Shown here piece by piece: positions 46,497 to 55,971 of a DNA stretch of 64,000 nt. Each line of letters opens with the position of its first letter. Position 1 is the stretch's first letter. The notes beneath the pieces were generated by a model, which searched no databases, was not told the DNA's origin, and saw only the letters and a list, made by a program, of their open reading frames with translations. This stretch comes from Dactylosporangium aurantiacum (lineage in GTDB: Bacteria; Actinomycetota; Actinomycetes; Mycobacteriales; Micromonosporaceae). Both the position numbers and the translations under genes were made by a program. Location: the NCBI RefSeq assembly GCF_000716715.1, contig NZ_JNYJ01000041.1, positions 59,308 through 123,307 on the forward strand, given 5' to 3'.

Positions 46497-47231
46497 TCAG
46501 CGGCGCCGGCCGTGCTGCGCGCGCCGCGCGAGGGGCGCGTTGTCGAGGATGACCACGCACTTGTGCTCCAGGCGCAGCCAGCCCCGGCCGGCGTAGTCGG
46601 CGAGGACCTTGTTCACCGACTCGCGGGAGGCGCCGACGAACTGCGCCAGCTCCGACTGGGTGAGGTCGTGCACGACCCGGGTGGCGCCGCCCTCGGCGAC
46701 GCCGAAGCGCTGCGCGAGCTGGATGAGCCGGCTGGCGACCCGGCCGGGCACGTCGCTGAAGAGCCGGTCGTCGACGGCGGCGCGGTGGCCGCGGATGCCG
46801 CGCGCGATCACCCGCAGCAGCTGCTCCGCCACGTGCGGGTGCAGGGCGACCCACCGGTCCAGGACCGGCTTGGGCAGCACGGCGAGCCGGGCGTCGGACA
46901 CGACGGTGGCGGCGGCGACCCGCGGGCCGCCGTCGAGCAGCTCGAAGTCGCCGAAGTGGTCGGTGGGGCCGAGCAGCGCCATGAGCCCCTCGCGGCCGTC
47001 GCGGGAGCGGCGGCTGAGCTTCACCTTGCCGCTCAGCACGATGTAGAGCCGGTCGCCGGGGTCACCCTCGGTGAACAGCACCGTGCCGCGCTCGGCGCGC
47101 ACCGGCTCGAACTCGGCGGCGAGCGCCGCGGCCGCGCCCGGGTCGATGCTGCGGAACAGGTCCGTGGAGCGCAGCACCGGGTCGGCGGCGAGCCCGGCGG
47201 GCGCGGTGCTGGGTGGAAACGTCAGGACCAT
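46497..47231 (-). CDS. Crp/Fnr-family transcriptional regulator
   Basis: A 244-residue regulator. The N-terminal cyclic-nucleotide-binding fold contains GTVLFTEGDPGDRLYIVLSGKVKL and GPTDHFGDFELLDGGPR. The C-terminal winged helix has TQSELAQFVGASRESVNKVLADYAGRGWL. No four-Cys iron-sulfur set is present, so it is Crp- rather than Fnr-like. ATG 47231 has GGGGAGGG upstream. It is divergent from a TetR gene, with two palindromes in between. Confidence 0.93.
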   Translation of the reverse strand: MVLTFPPSTAPAGLAADPVLRSTDLFRSIDPGAAAALAAEFEPVRAERGTVLFTEGDPGDRLYIVLSGKVKLSRRSRDGREGLMALLGPTDHFGDFELLDGGPRVAAATVVSDARLAVLPKPVLDRWVALHPHVAEQLLRVIARGIRGHRAAVDDRLFSDVPGRVASRLIQLAQRFGVAEGGATRVVHDLTQSELAQFVGASRESVNKVLADYAGRGWLRLEHKCVVILDNAPLARRAQHGRRR

Positions 47232-47250
47232 GAGCCCTCCCCGAGCCAGG

Positions 47251-47265
47251 TGGTACTGAGTACCA
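47251..47265. promoter_or_regulatory. Palindrome TGGTACT-G-AGTACCA
   Basis: A perfect 15-base palindrome, 19 bases upstream of the Crp start. A related site follows at 47272, as expected for the divergent TetR protein. Confidence 0.75.
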
Positions 47266-47271
47266 TTGCGA

Positions 47272-47286
47272 CGGTACCCGATACCG
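47272..47286. promoter_or_regulatory. Second operator-like palindrome CGGTACCCGATACCG
   Basis: It shares the GGTA...TACC arms of the site at 47251 with imperfect central bases, and lies 44 bases ahead of the TetR start. Its spacing of 21 bases from the first site is two helical turns. Confidence 0.6.
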
Positions 47287-47330
47287 GAACCGGAAAGCAA
47301 CAGCTCAGACCGATGCGCGAGGATGGGACC

Positions 47331-48008
47331 GTGACCGGGATTCCCGTACGAGACCGTCTTGTCGATGCCGCCCTCGAGCTGTTCGACGAGCGCGGCTACG
47401 AGCAGACGACGGCCGACGACATCGCCGACCGGGCGGGCGTCGGGCGGACCACCCTCTTCCGCCACTACCGGTCGAAGGAGGACGTGATCTTCCCGGATCA
47501 CGACCGGCTCCTCGCGGCCGTCAAGGACCGCCTCGCCACGTCGAGCGCCGACACCGCGATCGTGGCCGTGACCGAGGCCGTGCGGCTGGTGCTGCTGCGG
47601 TACGTCGAGGAGGACGACCGGGCCCGCCGGCGCTACGCGCTCACCAGCCGCATCTCGACGCTGCGCGACCGGGAGATCGCCAGCGTCGCGCGGTACCAGC
47701 GGCTGTTCCGGGAGTTCATCGCCGAGTGGATGGGGCCCGACCCCGGCGCGGCGCTGCGGGCCGAGCTGATGGCCGCCGCCGTCGTCTCCGCCCACAACCA
47801 CGTGCTGCGGCGGTGGCTGCGGCGCGACACCACCGAGCCGGCCGCCGAGCTCGACGCCGCCATGGCCCAGGTGGTGGCGCTGTTCACCGCCCCCGAGCCG
47901 GCCCCGGGCACGCCCAACGGCGGGAGCACCGCCGTGATCGTGCTGCACGACCGGCGCGACCCCGAGTACGTGGCGGCCACGATCCGGCGGGCGCTGCAGG
48001 AGGCCTGA
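47331..48008 (+). CDS. TetR-family transcriptional regulator
   Basis: A 225-residue TetR regulator with the HTH TTADDIADRAGVGRTTLFRHYRSKEDVIF near the N-terminus. GTG 47331 is chosen because GAGGA lies seven bases upstream; ATG 47313 is an alternative. The C-terminus has a segment (STAVIVLHDRRDPEYVAATIRRAL) beyond the usual length. It is divergent from the Crp-type gene with paired palindromes between them. The ligand is unknown. Confidence 0.9.
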   Translation: MTGIPVRDRLVDAALELFDERGYEQTTADDIADRAGVGRTTLFRHYRSKEDVIFPDHDRLLAAVKDRLATSSADTAIVAVTEAVRLVLLRYVEEDDRARRRYALTSRISTLRDREIASVARYQRLFREFIAEWMGPDPGAALRAELMAAAVVSAHNHVLRRWLRRDTTEPAAELDAAMAQVVALFTAPEPAPGTPNGGSTAVIVLHDRRDPEYVAATIRRALQEA

Positions 48009-48082
48009 GCACCCGCCGGCGGCCGGGTCGGGCGGCGGTGCGGCCGGTCACGGCGAGCCCGGCACGCCCGGGGCTCGGGCGG

Positions 48083-50077
48083 TCAGTGGATGCGGCGGCC
48101 GTGCGCGTCCGGGACGCCGGACTTGCGGTGGAAGTACGTGTTGATCTGGTCGCGCCACTCGCGCGCGCTGCGCACCTGCTCGTCGAGGCGCTCCGCGACC
48201 CGTCCGGCCACCGCCGGGTCGACCAGCCCGGCCGGCAGCTGCGCCCATCGTTGCCGCATCCGCTCCGCCTCCTGCGCGCCGGCGAAGTGCGTGTCGTAGA
48301 TGTGCTGGATGACGGTGGTGCCGTCGTGCAGGACGTGGCCGTAGGGCACGTGGTGGAAGAACAGCAGCAGCTCGTCAGGGCACTCGGCGGGCGAGCCGTA
48401 GACGCGTGACCACGCCGGTGGGTACTGGCCGGCGAAGCCGGTGCCGGTGGCGGTGCTGCGGTCCACGCCGACGCCGTCGCGGTCGGCGAAGTGGTAGGTG
48501 CCCCACGGCGTGTACTCGTAGCCGTCGACGTCGGGACCGTAGTGGTCCCCGGGCCGGACCATGAACCCGACGCCGAGCGGCGCGGTGTACCGCTCGTACG
48601 TGCGCCACGAGTCGTCCATGACCGCGTGCAGGGTGCCGCGCAGCAGCGCCGGGTCGGCGGTCGTGTCCGGCGCGAACGTCAGGTCGATCCACTCGTCGAG
48701 CACGGCGACCGGGTCGAGGTGCGGGTCCCAGGTGAGCCGGCCGAACGCGTACAGGTTCGCCTGGGCGAGCGGGTGCCCGGTCCAGAACGGGTCGTCGCCG
48801 GCGTTGGAGACCGCGACGAGCCCGTCGGCGACCCCGGCGACCGCCGGCCCGTCCGCGCCCCACGGCGCGAAGCCGAGCACCTCCCGCCACATCGGACCGA
48901 GGTGGCACACGTGCCGCTGCTGGCCGGTGTACTCCTGGGTCGCCTGCAGCTCCACGGCGACCCGGGTGCCGGGCATCGCGGCGATGACCGGCGACACCGG
49001 CTCGCGGACCTGGAAGTCGACCGGGCCGTGCTTCACCTGCAGCACGACGTTGTCCAGGAACTGCCCGTCGAGCGGGGCGAAGTGGTCGTAGGCGGCGCGG
49101 GCCCGGTCGGTGCCGCGGTCGCGCCAGTCCTGCCGGTGGTTGTAGACGAACGCCCGCCAGTGCACGACACCGCCGTGCGGGGCGAGCGCGGCGGCGAGCG
49201 CGTTCGCCCCGTCGGCGTGGCTGCGGCCGTACGCGAACGGTCCGGGCTGCCCTTCCGAGTCGGCCTTCACGACGTACCCGCCGAAATCGGGGATCGCCTC
49301 GTAGACCCGGTCCGTGGCCAGCGCCCACCAGGCCGTCACCCGCGGGTCGAGGGGGTCGGCGGTGCCGAGGTCGCGGGCCGGCGCGGCGAAGCTCACCGAC
49401 AGGTGGACGCGGATGCCGTACGGGCGCAGCACGTCGGCCAGGGTGACCACGTCGCCGAGCCGGTCGGTCAGCAGCAGCGCCTCGGTCGCGTGCACGTTGA
49501 CGTTGTTCACGGACACGGCGTTGACCCCGACCGAGGCGAGCAGCCGAGCGTAGGCGGCGGCGCGGGACAGGTCGGCGCGCAGCGCGCCGTCGTGCCAGAA
49601 GAGCGACCCGCCGGCGTAGCCGCGCTCGACCTGCCCCATGACGGGGTGCACGTCGACGTTGTCCCAGTGCTGCACCATCCGCCGCTCGTACGCCGGCCGG
49701 TGCACCCGCGGCGGGAACGGCGCGCCGAAGGCGGCCTCGCCCAACCGGGCGACGTGGAACAGCCCGTAGAGCAGCCCGGCGCCGTCGCCGGCGGCGACGG
49801 TGGTGACACCCGCCGCCCGGGACACGGTGAAACCGTCCGGGGGCTGCGCCGGGGCGAGCGCCAGGACGAGGTCGGGCGGGCCGTCACCGTCGCCGCCGTG
49901 GTCCGCGCGGGCCCGCGCCACCTCGGCGCGCACCGTCGCCACGAGCGGCCCGTCGCCGTGCACCTGGACGCGGCGGCGGCCGACGGCCCGCATCGCCGAC
50001 GGCGGCAGCCAGGCCGGATGCACGCCGCCGGACACGCCCGGGACGCCGCCGGGTGTGTCGCGCTCCGGTCCCGTCAT
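48083..50077 (-). CDS. Alpha-glucuronidase GH67
   Basis: A 664-residue GH67 enzyme without a signal peptide. It removes (4-O-methyl)glucuronic acid from aldouronic acids after uptake. The family signature GGYVVKADSEGQPGPF contains the general-acid Glu. FYQ-type substrate residues and LDNVVLQVKHGPVDFQVREP follow. ATG 50077 has GGAGG ten bases upstream, and longer starts lack family sequence. It is the last gene of the leftward operon that begins at 55794, 82 bases after the DUF624 gene. Confidence 0.94.
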   Translation of the reverse strand: MTGPERDTPGGVPGVSGGVHPAWLPPSAMRAVGRRRVQVHGDGPLVATVRAEVARARADHGGDGDGPPDLVLALAPAQPPDGFTVSRAAGVTTVAAGDGAGLLYGLFHVARLGEAAFGAPFPPRVHRPAYERRMVQHWDNVDVHPVMGQVERGYAGGSLFWHDGALRADLSRAAAYARLLASVGVNAVSVNNVNVHATEALLLTDRLGDVVTLADVLRPYGIRVHLSVSFAAPARDLGTADPLDPRVTAWWALATDRVYEAIPDFGGYVVKADSEGQPGPFAYGRSHADGANALAAALAPHGGVVHWRAFVYNHRQDWRDRGTDRARAAYDHFAPLDGQFLDNVVLQVKHGPVDFQVREPVSPVIAAMPGTRVAVELQATQEYTGQQRHVCHLGPMWREVLGFAPWGADGPAVAGVADGLVAVSNAGDDPFWTGHPLAQANLYAFGRLTWDPHLDPVAVLDEWIDLTFAPDTTADPALLRGTLHAVMDDSWRTYERYTAPLGVGFMVRPGDHYGPDVDGYEYTPWGTYHFADRDGVGVDRSTATGTGFAGQYPPAWSRVYGSPAECPDELLLFFHHVPYGHVLHDGTTVIQHIYDTHFAGAQEAERMRQRWAQLPAGLVDPAVAGRVAERLDEQVRSAREWRDQINTYFHRKSGVPDAHGRRIH

Positions 50078-50159
50078 GACCACGCCGCCTCCAGGGTCAG
50101 GGGCACGGACGCCTCCGGGCCGGCGGGCGGACCGTCCATGCGGGAGTGGCAACGGGTGG

Positions 50160-50828
50160 TCACGCCACGAACCGTTCCGTGATGCCGTTGATCATGGGGC
50201 GGGTGACGGACAGCAGCGCGGCAGTGAACGCCGAGCCGAGCAGCAGCAGGACCGCCTCGGAGGTCAGCGCGGTGACCGCGGCGGCGGCGAGCAGCAGCCC
50301 CGCGGTGCCGAGGGCGACGGCGGGCCGGCCGGCGACGAAGTGCACGGCGAGGCGCAGCACGTCGACCGGCCGGAACTCGAACAGCGACACGATGACCAGG
50401 GCGGCGAGGCCGAGCAGGGTGACCGCCGCGGCGACGACCACGAGCAGCGCCGACCACCACACCGGCACCCCGGCGGCCTCCCGGTGCGTGAGGCTGACCG
50501 CGACCACGGCCAGGACCGCCAGCAGCGGCACCCAGATCCGCAGTGCGGCGCCGACGTTGCGCCGGTAGCCGCGCCCGAACGCGGCGGCGGGGCGCAGGTC
50601 GGTGAGGTCGGCGGGCTGCCGGTGCAGCGCGTAGACGGCGGCGGACAGGGCCGGGCCGGCCGGCAGCGCGCACAGCAGGAACAGCGGGACGTTGCTGGCG
50701 TCCCGGTCGAGCAGCACGAGCAGCGCCAGGCCGGGCGCGGTGGTGGCGACGAGCGCCGCCTCCACCACGAGCAGCGTGTAGGTGCGCGCCGCGAGCCGGG
50801 ACAGCGGCCCGGTGCCGAAGCGGCGCAT
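50160..50828 (-). CDS. DUF624 (YesL-like) membrane protein
   Basis: A 222-residue membrane protein with about five to six helices and the DUF624 pattern of small-polar and hydrophobic alternation. YesL-type proteins are found beside Lpl/YtcP-type oligosaccharide importers, but their function is not established. Its ATG shares a base with the GH39 stop (TGATG), so translation is coupled. Confidence 0.85.
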   Translation of the reverse strand: MRRFGTGPLSRLAARTYTLLVVEAALVATTAPGLALLVLLDRDASNVPLFLLCALPAGPALSAAVYALHRQPADLTDLRPAAAFGRGYRRNVGAALRIWVPLLAVLAVVAVSLTHREAAGVPVWWSALLVVVAAAVTLLGLAALVIVSLFEFRPVDVLRLAVHFVAGRPAVALGTAGLLLAAAAVTALTSEAVLLLLGSAFTAALLSVTRPMINGITERFVA

Positions 50829-52327
50829 CACGGGCCGCCCGCGCCGAGCAGCCGGTCCTCGTCCCACCACGGCGGGGTCTCGTCGTGCACGGCGGTGACC
50901 TCCACCAGGGTCACCTCGTGCGCGGCGAGGGTGAGGTCGAGGCAGGCCAGGCCGGCGGCGACGGGCACGGTGTGGTGCCGCCGGGCCGGCTCCGCCGCCT
51001 CGCGCAGCGCGTCGAGCTGCCGGGGCCGGGGCGAGCGGGGGCTGCCCATGTCCCGCCACGCGGCCCACACGTTGCCCGCCTCCTCCGACACCGAGGAGCG
51101 GGCCACATAGGCCGTGCCGGTGCCGGGCGGCCCGACCGGCACGGACAGCCGGACCCGGTGCCCGGTGACGGGCGCGGCCAGCCCGGTGTGGTCGACCGGC
51201 GCCCAGGCCAGGACGGTGACCCGGCCGTCGCCGTCGCGGGTCACCAGGTGGTCCTCGCCGCGGGCGAGCACCTCGTCGCCCATCCGGGCCAGGAACGCGT
51301 ACAGGTGGAACGTCGGCTTGCGGATCTGGCGGTGGGTGAGCAGCCCGAACCCGCCGTGGAACAGCGACACCGGGATGCCGTTCTCCTCGAACACGTCGCT
51401 GAACGTCCAGTAGGAGAACGAGTCGACGAGGTCGCCCCCGGCGGCCACGACCGGTGCCAGGTAGGCGGCGTGGAACGCGGTGTCGTGCACCGGGTTGTCG
51501 GGCCGGTAGGAGGAGTTGAACTCGGTGATGTGCACCGGCAGGCCGGCCAGCGGGGTGCCGGCCAGCTGCCGGCGCGGCGCGCCGAACTGGGTCAGCAGCG
51601 TCGCGGCCGGCGCGAGGGTCTGGTGCACGCCGAAGGGTACGTGCTGGGCGGTGCCGGAGGTGTAGCCGTGCCGGCTGACGAAGTCGACCGGCACGTCGCG
51701 GGCGGTGACGAACTCGGCGAACCGCGGCAGCCACCCGTCGTCCGCGCCCGGCGACAGGGCCGGGCCGCCGACCTGCAGCCCGGCGTCGACGTCCTTCACC
51801 GCGAGGGCGGTGGCCTCGTACAGCTCGTGGTAGGCGTCCTGGTCCGCGTGCTGCCAGAAGACGTCGAGGTCCGGCTCGTTCCAGACCTCGATCGGCCACC
51901 GGCGCACCTCGTCGATGCCGTACCGGTCGACGAGGTGCGTAACGGTGGCGCGGACCAGCGCCGCCCACTCGGTGCGGGAGCTGGGCGGCGTGACGTTGCC
52001 CCGCCACCAGAACACGGTCTGGTCGCCGGAGGCCAGCCCCGGCGGGGTGAACCCGAGCTCGACGAACGGCCGGATGCCCAGCTCCAGGTAGGCGTCGATG
52101 ACCTGGTCGACGTAGGTGAACGCGTGCAGCACGTGCCGCGCGCCGCCGTGGTCGTAGGGCCGGTGCACACCCATGCCGTCGCTGAACAGCCCGTGCTGGC
52201 GCACGTACCGGAACCCGATCTCGCGTTGCAGCAGCGCCAGGGAGTCCTGGTAGTCGCGGCGCAGCGCGAGGTCGAAGCGGCCGGCACCGATGCAGTACCG
52301 CCAGGCGTCGCCGAGCCTCCCGGTCAT
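50828..52327 (-). CDS. Beta-xylosidase GH39
   Basis: A 499-residue GH39 enzyme with no signal peptide. It opens RYCIGAGRFDLALRRDYQ as in the family. The acid/base Glu is in IEVWNEPDLDVFW (near 170) and the nucleophile Glu in VHITEFNSSYRP (near 270). A beta-sandwich follows. It probably releases xylose from imported xylo-oligosaccharides, in concert with GH67. Its ATG overlaps the stop of the binding-protein gene (ATGA). Confidence 0.93.
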   Translation of the reverse strand: MTGRLGDAWRYCIGAGRFDLALRRDYQDSLALLQREIGFRYVRQHGLFSDGMGVHRPYDHGGARHVLHAFTYVDQVIDAYLELGIRPFVELGFTPPGLASGDQTVFWWRGNVTPPSSRTEWAALVRATVTHLVDRYGIDEVRRWPIEVWNEPDLDVFWQHADQDAYHELYEATALAVKDVDAGLQVGGPALSPGADDGWLPRFAEFVTARDVPVDFVSRHGYTSGTAQHVPFGVHQTLAPAATLLTQFGAPRRQLAGTPLAGLPVHITEFNSSYRPDNPVHDTAFHAAYLAPVVAAGGDLVDSFSYWTFSDVFEENGIPVSLFHGGFGLLTHRQIRKPTFHLYAFLARMGDEVLARGEDHLVTRDGDGRVTVLAWAPVDHTGLAAPVTGHRVRLSVPVGPPGTGTAYVARSSVSEEAGNVWAAWRDMGSPRSPRPRQLDALREAAEPARRHHTVPVAAGLACLDLTLAAHEVTLVEVTAVHDETPPWWDEDRLLGAGGP

Positions 52328-53970
52328 CCGTGGTTCTTCTTGTACCGGTTGTAGGCGGCGTTCACGACCTCGACGTACCGGGTCATGTTCTTGCCCTTGA
52401 GCTCGCCGACGTACGCGTCCCACTCGCTGAGGGGCCGCTGGCCGAGGATGAACTTCAGCGTCTGCTGGTTCACGTGGTCCTTCAGCGCCGTCTCCCACAG
52501 CGTCACCTGCTCCCGCTCCTCGGCGTTGAGCGGGCGCGGCGGGGGCAGCGGCTGGTTCTTGCGGGCGCTCATCACGTCCTGGATCGCCTGCTCCTCCTTG
52601 GGGAACTGGGAGTTGCGCAGCTTGGTGGGGCCGCCGTAGCTGAACACGCCGTTGAGGAAGCCGTACTCGACCTGGAGGTTCTTCGTGCCGGACGGGTTCA
52701 GCCCACCCCAGTTGACGTCCGGGGCGAGCTTGAACGTGCCGTCGTCGACGCTGCCGGTGTACGTGGTGCCCTCCACGCCCCACTTGGCGAACAGCTTGCC
52801 CTGGGGCGAGTAGTACAGCCAGTCCATGAACTGCATCAGGGCGACGAAGTTCTTGCTGTCGCGCGCCTTCGACGAAATCATGACGCCGCTCTCCAGGCGG
52901 AGGCCGGCCTTCGTGTCGCCCATCGGGCCGGTCGGCGCGGGGATCTTCGCGACGGTCGCGCCGGCGATCTTCGCGATGCTCGGCCGCAGCTCGTTCACCA
53001 GGGTCTGCGCGTTGCAGCTGATCACGAACGACTTGCCGTTGGCGAACTTCTGCCTGGCGAGGTCGTCGGACTGGGTGAAGCTCTCCGGGTCGACGAGCTT
53101 CTCGGTGACGAGCGAGTTGAGGTATTCGACCATCTGCTTGTACTGCGGGGAGGCGCCGGTGTAGACGAACGCCTTCGCCGCGTCGTCCCATTTGGCGTGC
53201 TGGTAGGTCCAGCCGGCCTGGACGCCGTACGCGGTGCCGACGATCGACAGCAGGCTGTTGGCGCCGGGGTTGGGCGGGGTGCTCCACCGGTCCGACAGCG
53301 GGTACACGTCCGGGTGCGCGGCCTTCATCGCCCGCAGCACGGTGCGCAGGTCCTCCCAGGTCTTCGGCACCTGCAGGTTGAGCTGCTGCAGCACGTCGGT
53401 GCGCATCGCCAGGGAGTACTCGGACCAGACGTCCTCGTGCAGGCCGGGCAGCAGGTAGAACTTGCCGTCCTCCTGCCGGTACGCGTCGAGGTCGGGCTGC
53501 AGGTTCCACTTGGCGACCTGGTCGCGGAAGTTCGGCATCAGGTCGAGGTGGTCGCTGACGGGCAGGATCGCCCCGCTGGCGATGTACGCCTCCTCGTCGG
53601 GGTGGTACGTCTTCGGGATGATCATCGGGGCGTCGCCGGCGGCGACCATGACGCTGCGCTTCTGGTTGTAGTCGCTGCCCGGCACGACGGTCGCCTGCAG
53701 CGTCACGTTGGTGCGCTTGGTGAGCTCCTTGAAGAACAGCCAGTCGGCCTTGTACGGGTACGCCGAGTTGCTCAGCACCATGATGGAGAAGTTCAGCGGC
53801 TGGGTGGCGGTGAACTGCTGGCCGAGGCCGTAGGCGTCCATGGCGCCGTCACGGTGCCCGGTGTAGTCCTGCCCCTTCGACGGGTCGTCGTCGTCGCCGC
53901 AGCCGGCGAGGGCGACCACCGCGGCGGCGCCGCACGCGCCGAACAGGGCACGCCTGGAAACCTGGTGCAT
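52324..53970 (-). CDS. Oligosaccharide-binding lipoprotein (LipO/LplA-like)
   Basis: A 548-residue solute-binding lipoprotein. The signal starts MHQVSRRALFGACG and ends with the lipobox LAGC, and the twin Arg suggests Tat export. After an Asp-rich spacer a type-1 sugar-binding fold follows, with many Trp residues for the cleft. The size matches the LplA/YtcQ type used for aldouronate uptake. It lies 34 bases after the second permease and its stop overlaps the GH39 start. Confidence 0.92.
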   Translation of the reverse strand: MHQVSRRALFGACGAAAVVALAGCGDDDDPSKGQDYTGHRDGAMDAYGLGQQFTATQPLNFSIMVLSNSAYPYKADWLFFKELTKRTNVTLQATVVPGSDYNQKRSVMVAAGDAPMIIPKTYHPDEEAYIASGAILPVSDHLDLMPNFRDQVAKWNLQPDLDAYRQEDGKFYLLPGLHEDVWSEYSLAMRTDVLQQLNLQVPKTWEDLRTVLRAMKAAHPDVYPLSDRWSTPPNPGANSLLSIVGTAYGVQAGWTYQHAKWDDAAKAFVYTGASPQYKQMVEYLNSLVTEKLVDPESFTQSDDLARQKFANGKSFVISCNAQTLVNELRPSIAKIAGATVAKIPAPTGPMGDTKAGLRLESGVMISSKARDSKNFVALMQFMDWLYYSPQGKLFAKWGVEGTTYTGSVDDGTFKLAPDVNWGGLNPSGTKNLQVEYGFLNGVFSYGGPTKLRNSQFPKEEQAIQDVMSARKNQPLPPPRPLNAEEREQVTLWETALKDHVNQQTLKFILGQRPLSEWDAYVGELKGKNMTRYVEVVNAAYNRYKKNHG

Positions 53971-54004
53971 GGGGGACTCCTTAGTCTGGCTCCGGGCGGC
54001 GCGG

Positions 54005-54880
54005 TCATCCCTTGACGGCGCCGAGGGTGACCCCGGAGACGAAGTAGCGCTGGATGAACGGGTAGACGAGCATGATCGGCAGCGCGGTGAGCACGATCGT
54101 CACGGCCTGGATGTTCGCGGCGATCTGCAGCGCCGTGTCCGACGGCGTGGAGATGTCGGAGCCGCCGGTGGAGCCGGCGATGAGGTTGCGCAGGTAGATG
54201 GTGACCGGGAACAGGTCCGCGTCGTCCATGTAGAGGAACGCCGGGAACCAGGAGTTCCAGAAGGCGACCGCGTAGAACAGCACCATCGTGGCGATGACCG
54301 CCTTCGACAGCGGCAGCACGATGCGCCACAGGATGCCGTACGTGCCGAGCCCGTCGACGGCGGCCGCCTCCTCCAGCTCGACCGGCAGACCCTCGAAGAA
54401 CGCCTTCATCACCAGCAGGTTGAACACGCTGATCGCGTTGGGCAGCACCACCGCCCAGATCGTGTTGCGCAGGCCGAGGCCGCTGACCAGCACGTAGTTG
54501 GGGATCAGGCCGCCGTTGAAGAACATGGTGAACACGGCGACGGCGACCAGCAGCCCGCGGCCCTTGAGGTGGCGCTTCGACAGCACGTACGCGTAGCAGG
54601 TGGTCAGCACGATGGAGATCGCGGTGGCCACCACCGTGTAGACGACGGTGTTGCGGTAGTTGGTCCAGAACACCGGGTCGGACATCACCACCTCGTAGGT
54701 GGTGGCGTTCAGGCCGCGCGGCAGCAGGTTCACCTGTCCGGCCTGGATGTAGCGCTCCTGGCTGAACGAGCGGGCGACGACGTTCACGAACGGGTACAGC
54801 GTCAGCACCACGAGGCCGGTGAGGATCAGCGCGTTGACGGCCTGGAAGACGCGCCGCCCCTTGGTCATGTCGGTGGTCAC
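54005..54880 (-). CDS. Aldouronate-type ABC importer permease (LplC/YtcP family)
   Basis: A 291-residue permease with six helices and the EAA loop ELEEAAAVDGLGTYGILWRIVLPL. GTG 54880 overlaps the upstream permease stop (GTGA). The C-terminal FVSGVTLGAVKG is a family hallmark. As with the importer at 19436, no ATPase is encoded here. Confidence 0.94.
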   Translation of the reverse strand: MTTDMTKGRRVFQAVNALILTGLVVLTLYPFVNVVARSFSQERYIQAGQVNLLPRGLNATTYEVVMSDPVFWTNYRNTVVYTVVATAISIVLTTCYAYVLSKRHLKGRGLLVAVAVFTMFFNGGLIPNYVLVSGLGLRNTIWAVVLPNAISVFNLLVMKAFFEGLPVELEEAAAVDGLGTYGILWRIVLPLSKAVIATMVLFYAVAFWNSWFPAFLYMDDADLFPVTIYLRNLIAGSTGGSDISTPSDTALQIAANIQAVTIVLTALPIMLVYPFIQRYFVSGVTLGAVKG

Positions 54881-55794
54881 CACAGGCTCGCCCCGACCGT
54901 GCGGCGGGAGATCCAGTTCGCGGTCAGCACCAGGGTCAGGCCGATCAGCGACTCGAACAGCCCGATGGCGGCGGCGTAGCTGAAGCTGCCGGACACGACG
55001 CCGACCCGGTACAGGTAGGTGGCGATGACGTCGGCGGTCGGGTAGGTCAGGGGGTTGTACAGCAGCAGCACCTTCTCGAACCCGACGGACAGGAAGGTGC
55101 CGATGTTGAGGATCAGCAGCGTCACCATGGTGGGGCGGATGCCGGGCAGCGTCACGTGCCAGGTCTGCCGCCAGCGGCCGGCGCCGTCGATGCGGGCCGC
55201 CTCGTAGAGCTCGTGGTCGACGGTGGTGAGCGCGGCGAGGTACAGGATCGTGCCCCAGCCGACGGTCTGCCACATCTCCGAGGAGATGTAGATGGTGCGG
55301 AACCAGCCGGGCTGCTGCAGGAACGGCACCGCGTCGGCGCCGACGGCGCGCAGGCCCGCGTTCACCGCGCCGTCGAGGGCGAGCAGCTGCATGACGATGC
55401 CGGCGACGACCACGATCGACAGGAAGTGCGGCAGGTAGGAGACCGTCTGCACGAACCGTTTCAGCCAGCGGGTGCGCACCTCGTTGAGCAGCAGGGCGAG
55501 CACGATCGGCAGTGGGAAGACCAGCAGCAGGGTGAGCCCGCCCAGCACGAGGGTGTTGGTGAAGACGTGCCAGAACGTCGGGTCGTGCCAGAACATCTTG
55601 AAGTAGCGCAGGCCGACCCACGTGTCGCCGAAGAGGTCGCCGCCCGGCCGGTAGCGGCGGAACGCGATGACGTTGCCGGCCATCGGCAGGTACCGGAAGA
55701 TCAGGAAGAACAGCAGCGGCAGCACGGCCAGGGAGTACAGCTGCCAGTCGCGGCGCACCGCGGTCCGCCAGGTGCGCCGCCGCTGAGTTCTCAT
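54877..55794 (-). CDS. Aldouronate-type ABC importer permease (LplB/YtcO family)
   Basis: A 305-residue permease, first gene of the glucuronoxylan operon. It has six helices, the LplB-type LPLLFFLIFRYLPMAGNVIAF and the EAA loop ELYEAARIDGAGRWRQTWHVTLPGI. The basic N-terminus (RTQRRRTWRTAVRRD) stays inside. Its promoter region carries the palindrome at 55814. Confidence 0.94.
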   Translation of the reverse strand: MRTQRRRTWRTAVRRDWQLYSLAVLPLLFFLIFRYLPMAGNVIAFRRYRPGGDLFGDTWVGLRYFKMFWHDPTFWHVFTNTLVLGGLTLLLVFPLPIVLALLLNEVRTRWLKRFVQTVSYLPHFLSIVVVAGIVMQLLALDGAVNAGLRAVGADAVPFLQQPGWFRTIYISSEMWQTVGWGTILYLAALTTVDHELYEAARIDGAGRWRQTWHVTLPGIRPTMVTLLILNIGTFLSVGFEKVLLLYNPLTYPTADVIATYLYRVGVVSGSFSYAAAIGLFESLIGLTLVLTANWISRRTVGASLW

Positions 55795-55813
55795 CCCCGA
55801 TCCCTTCCAAACA

Positions 55814-55826
55814 CCGAAAGTTTCGG
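55814..55826. promoter_or_regulatory. Operator CCGAAA-G-TTTCGG upstream of the glucuronoxylan operon
   Basis: A perfect 13-base palindrome 20 bases above the permease start. It overlaps a second odd palindrome (GTTTC-G-GAAAC, 55820-55830). The core CGAAAnTTTCG recurs at 56946 and is like operators of LacI-type xylan regulators described in other actinomycetes. Confidence 0.8.
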
Positions 55827-55971
55827 AAACAATCGGTCACGCATCGGGTAATGTAGATTTCTCCCCGACGCGCTGTCAAGGACCACTTCAATGCGGCATG
55901 ACCTGCACTGACAGTGCCGGACCGGCGCCTTGCAAGGTTCAGGAACGTTCGTTCGACCACCGTGAGGAGCC

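Noticed and set aside
48055..48076. Inverted repeat GAGCCC...GGGCTC as terminator between the TetR and GH67 genes
   Set aside because: The stem is short with mismatches and has no T-run; the region is too GC-rich to call it with confidence.
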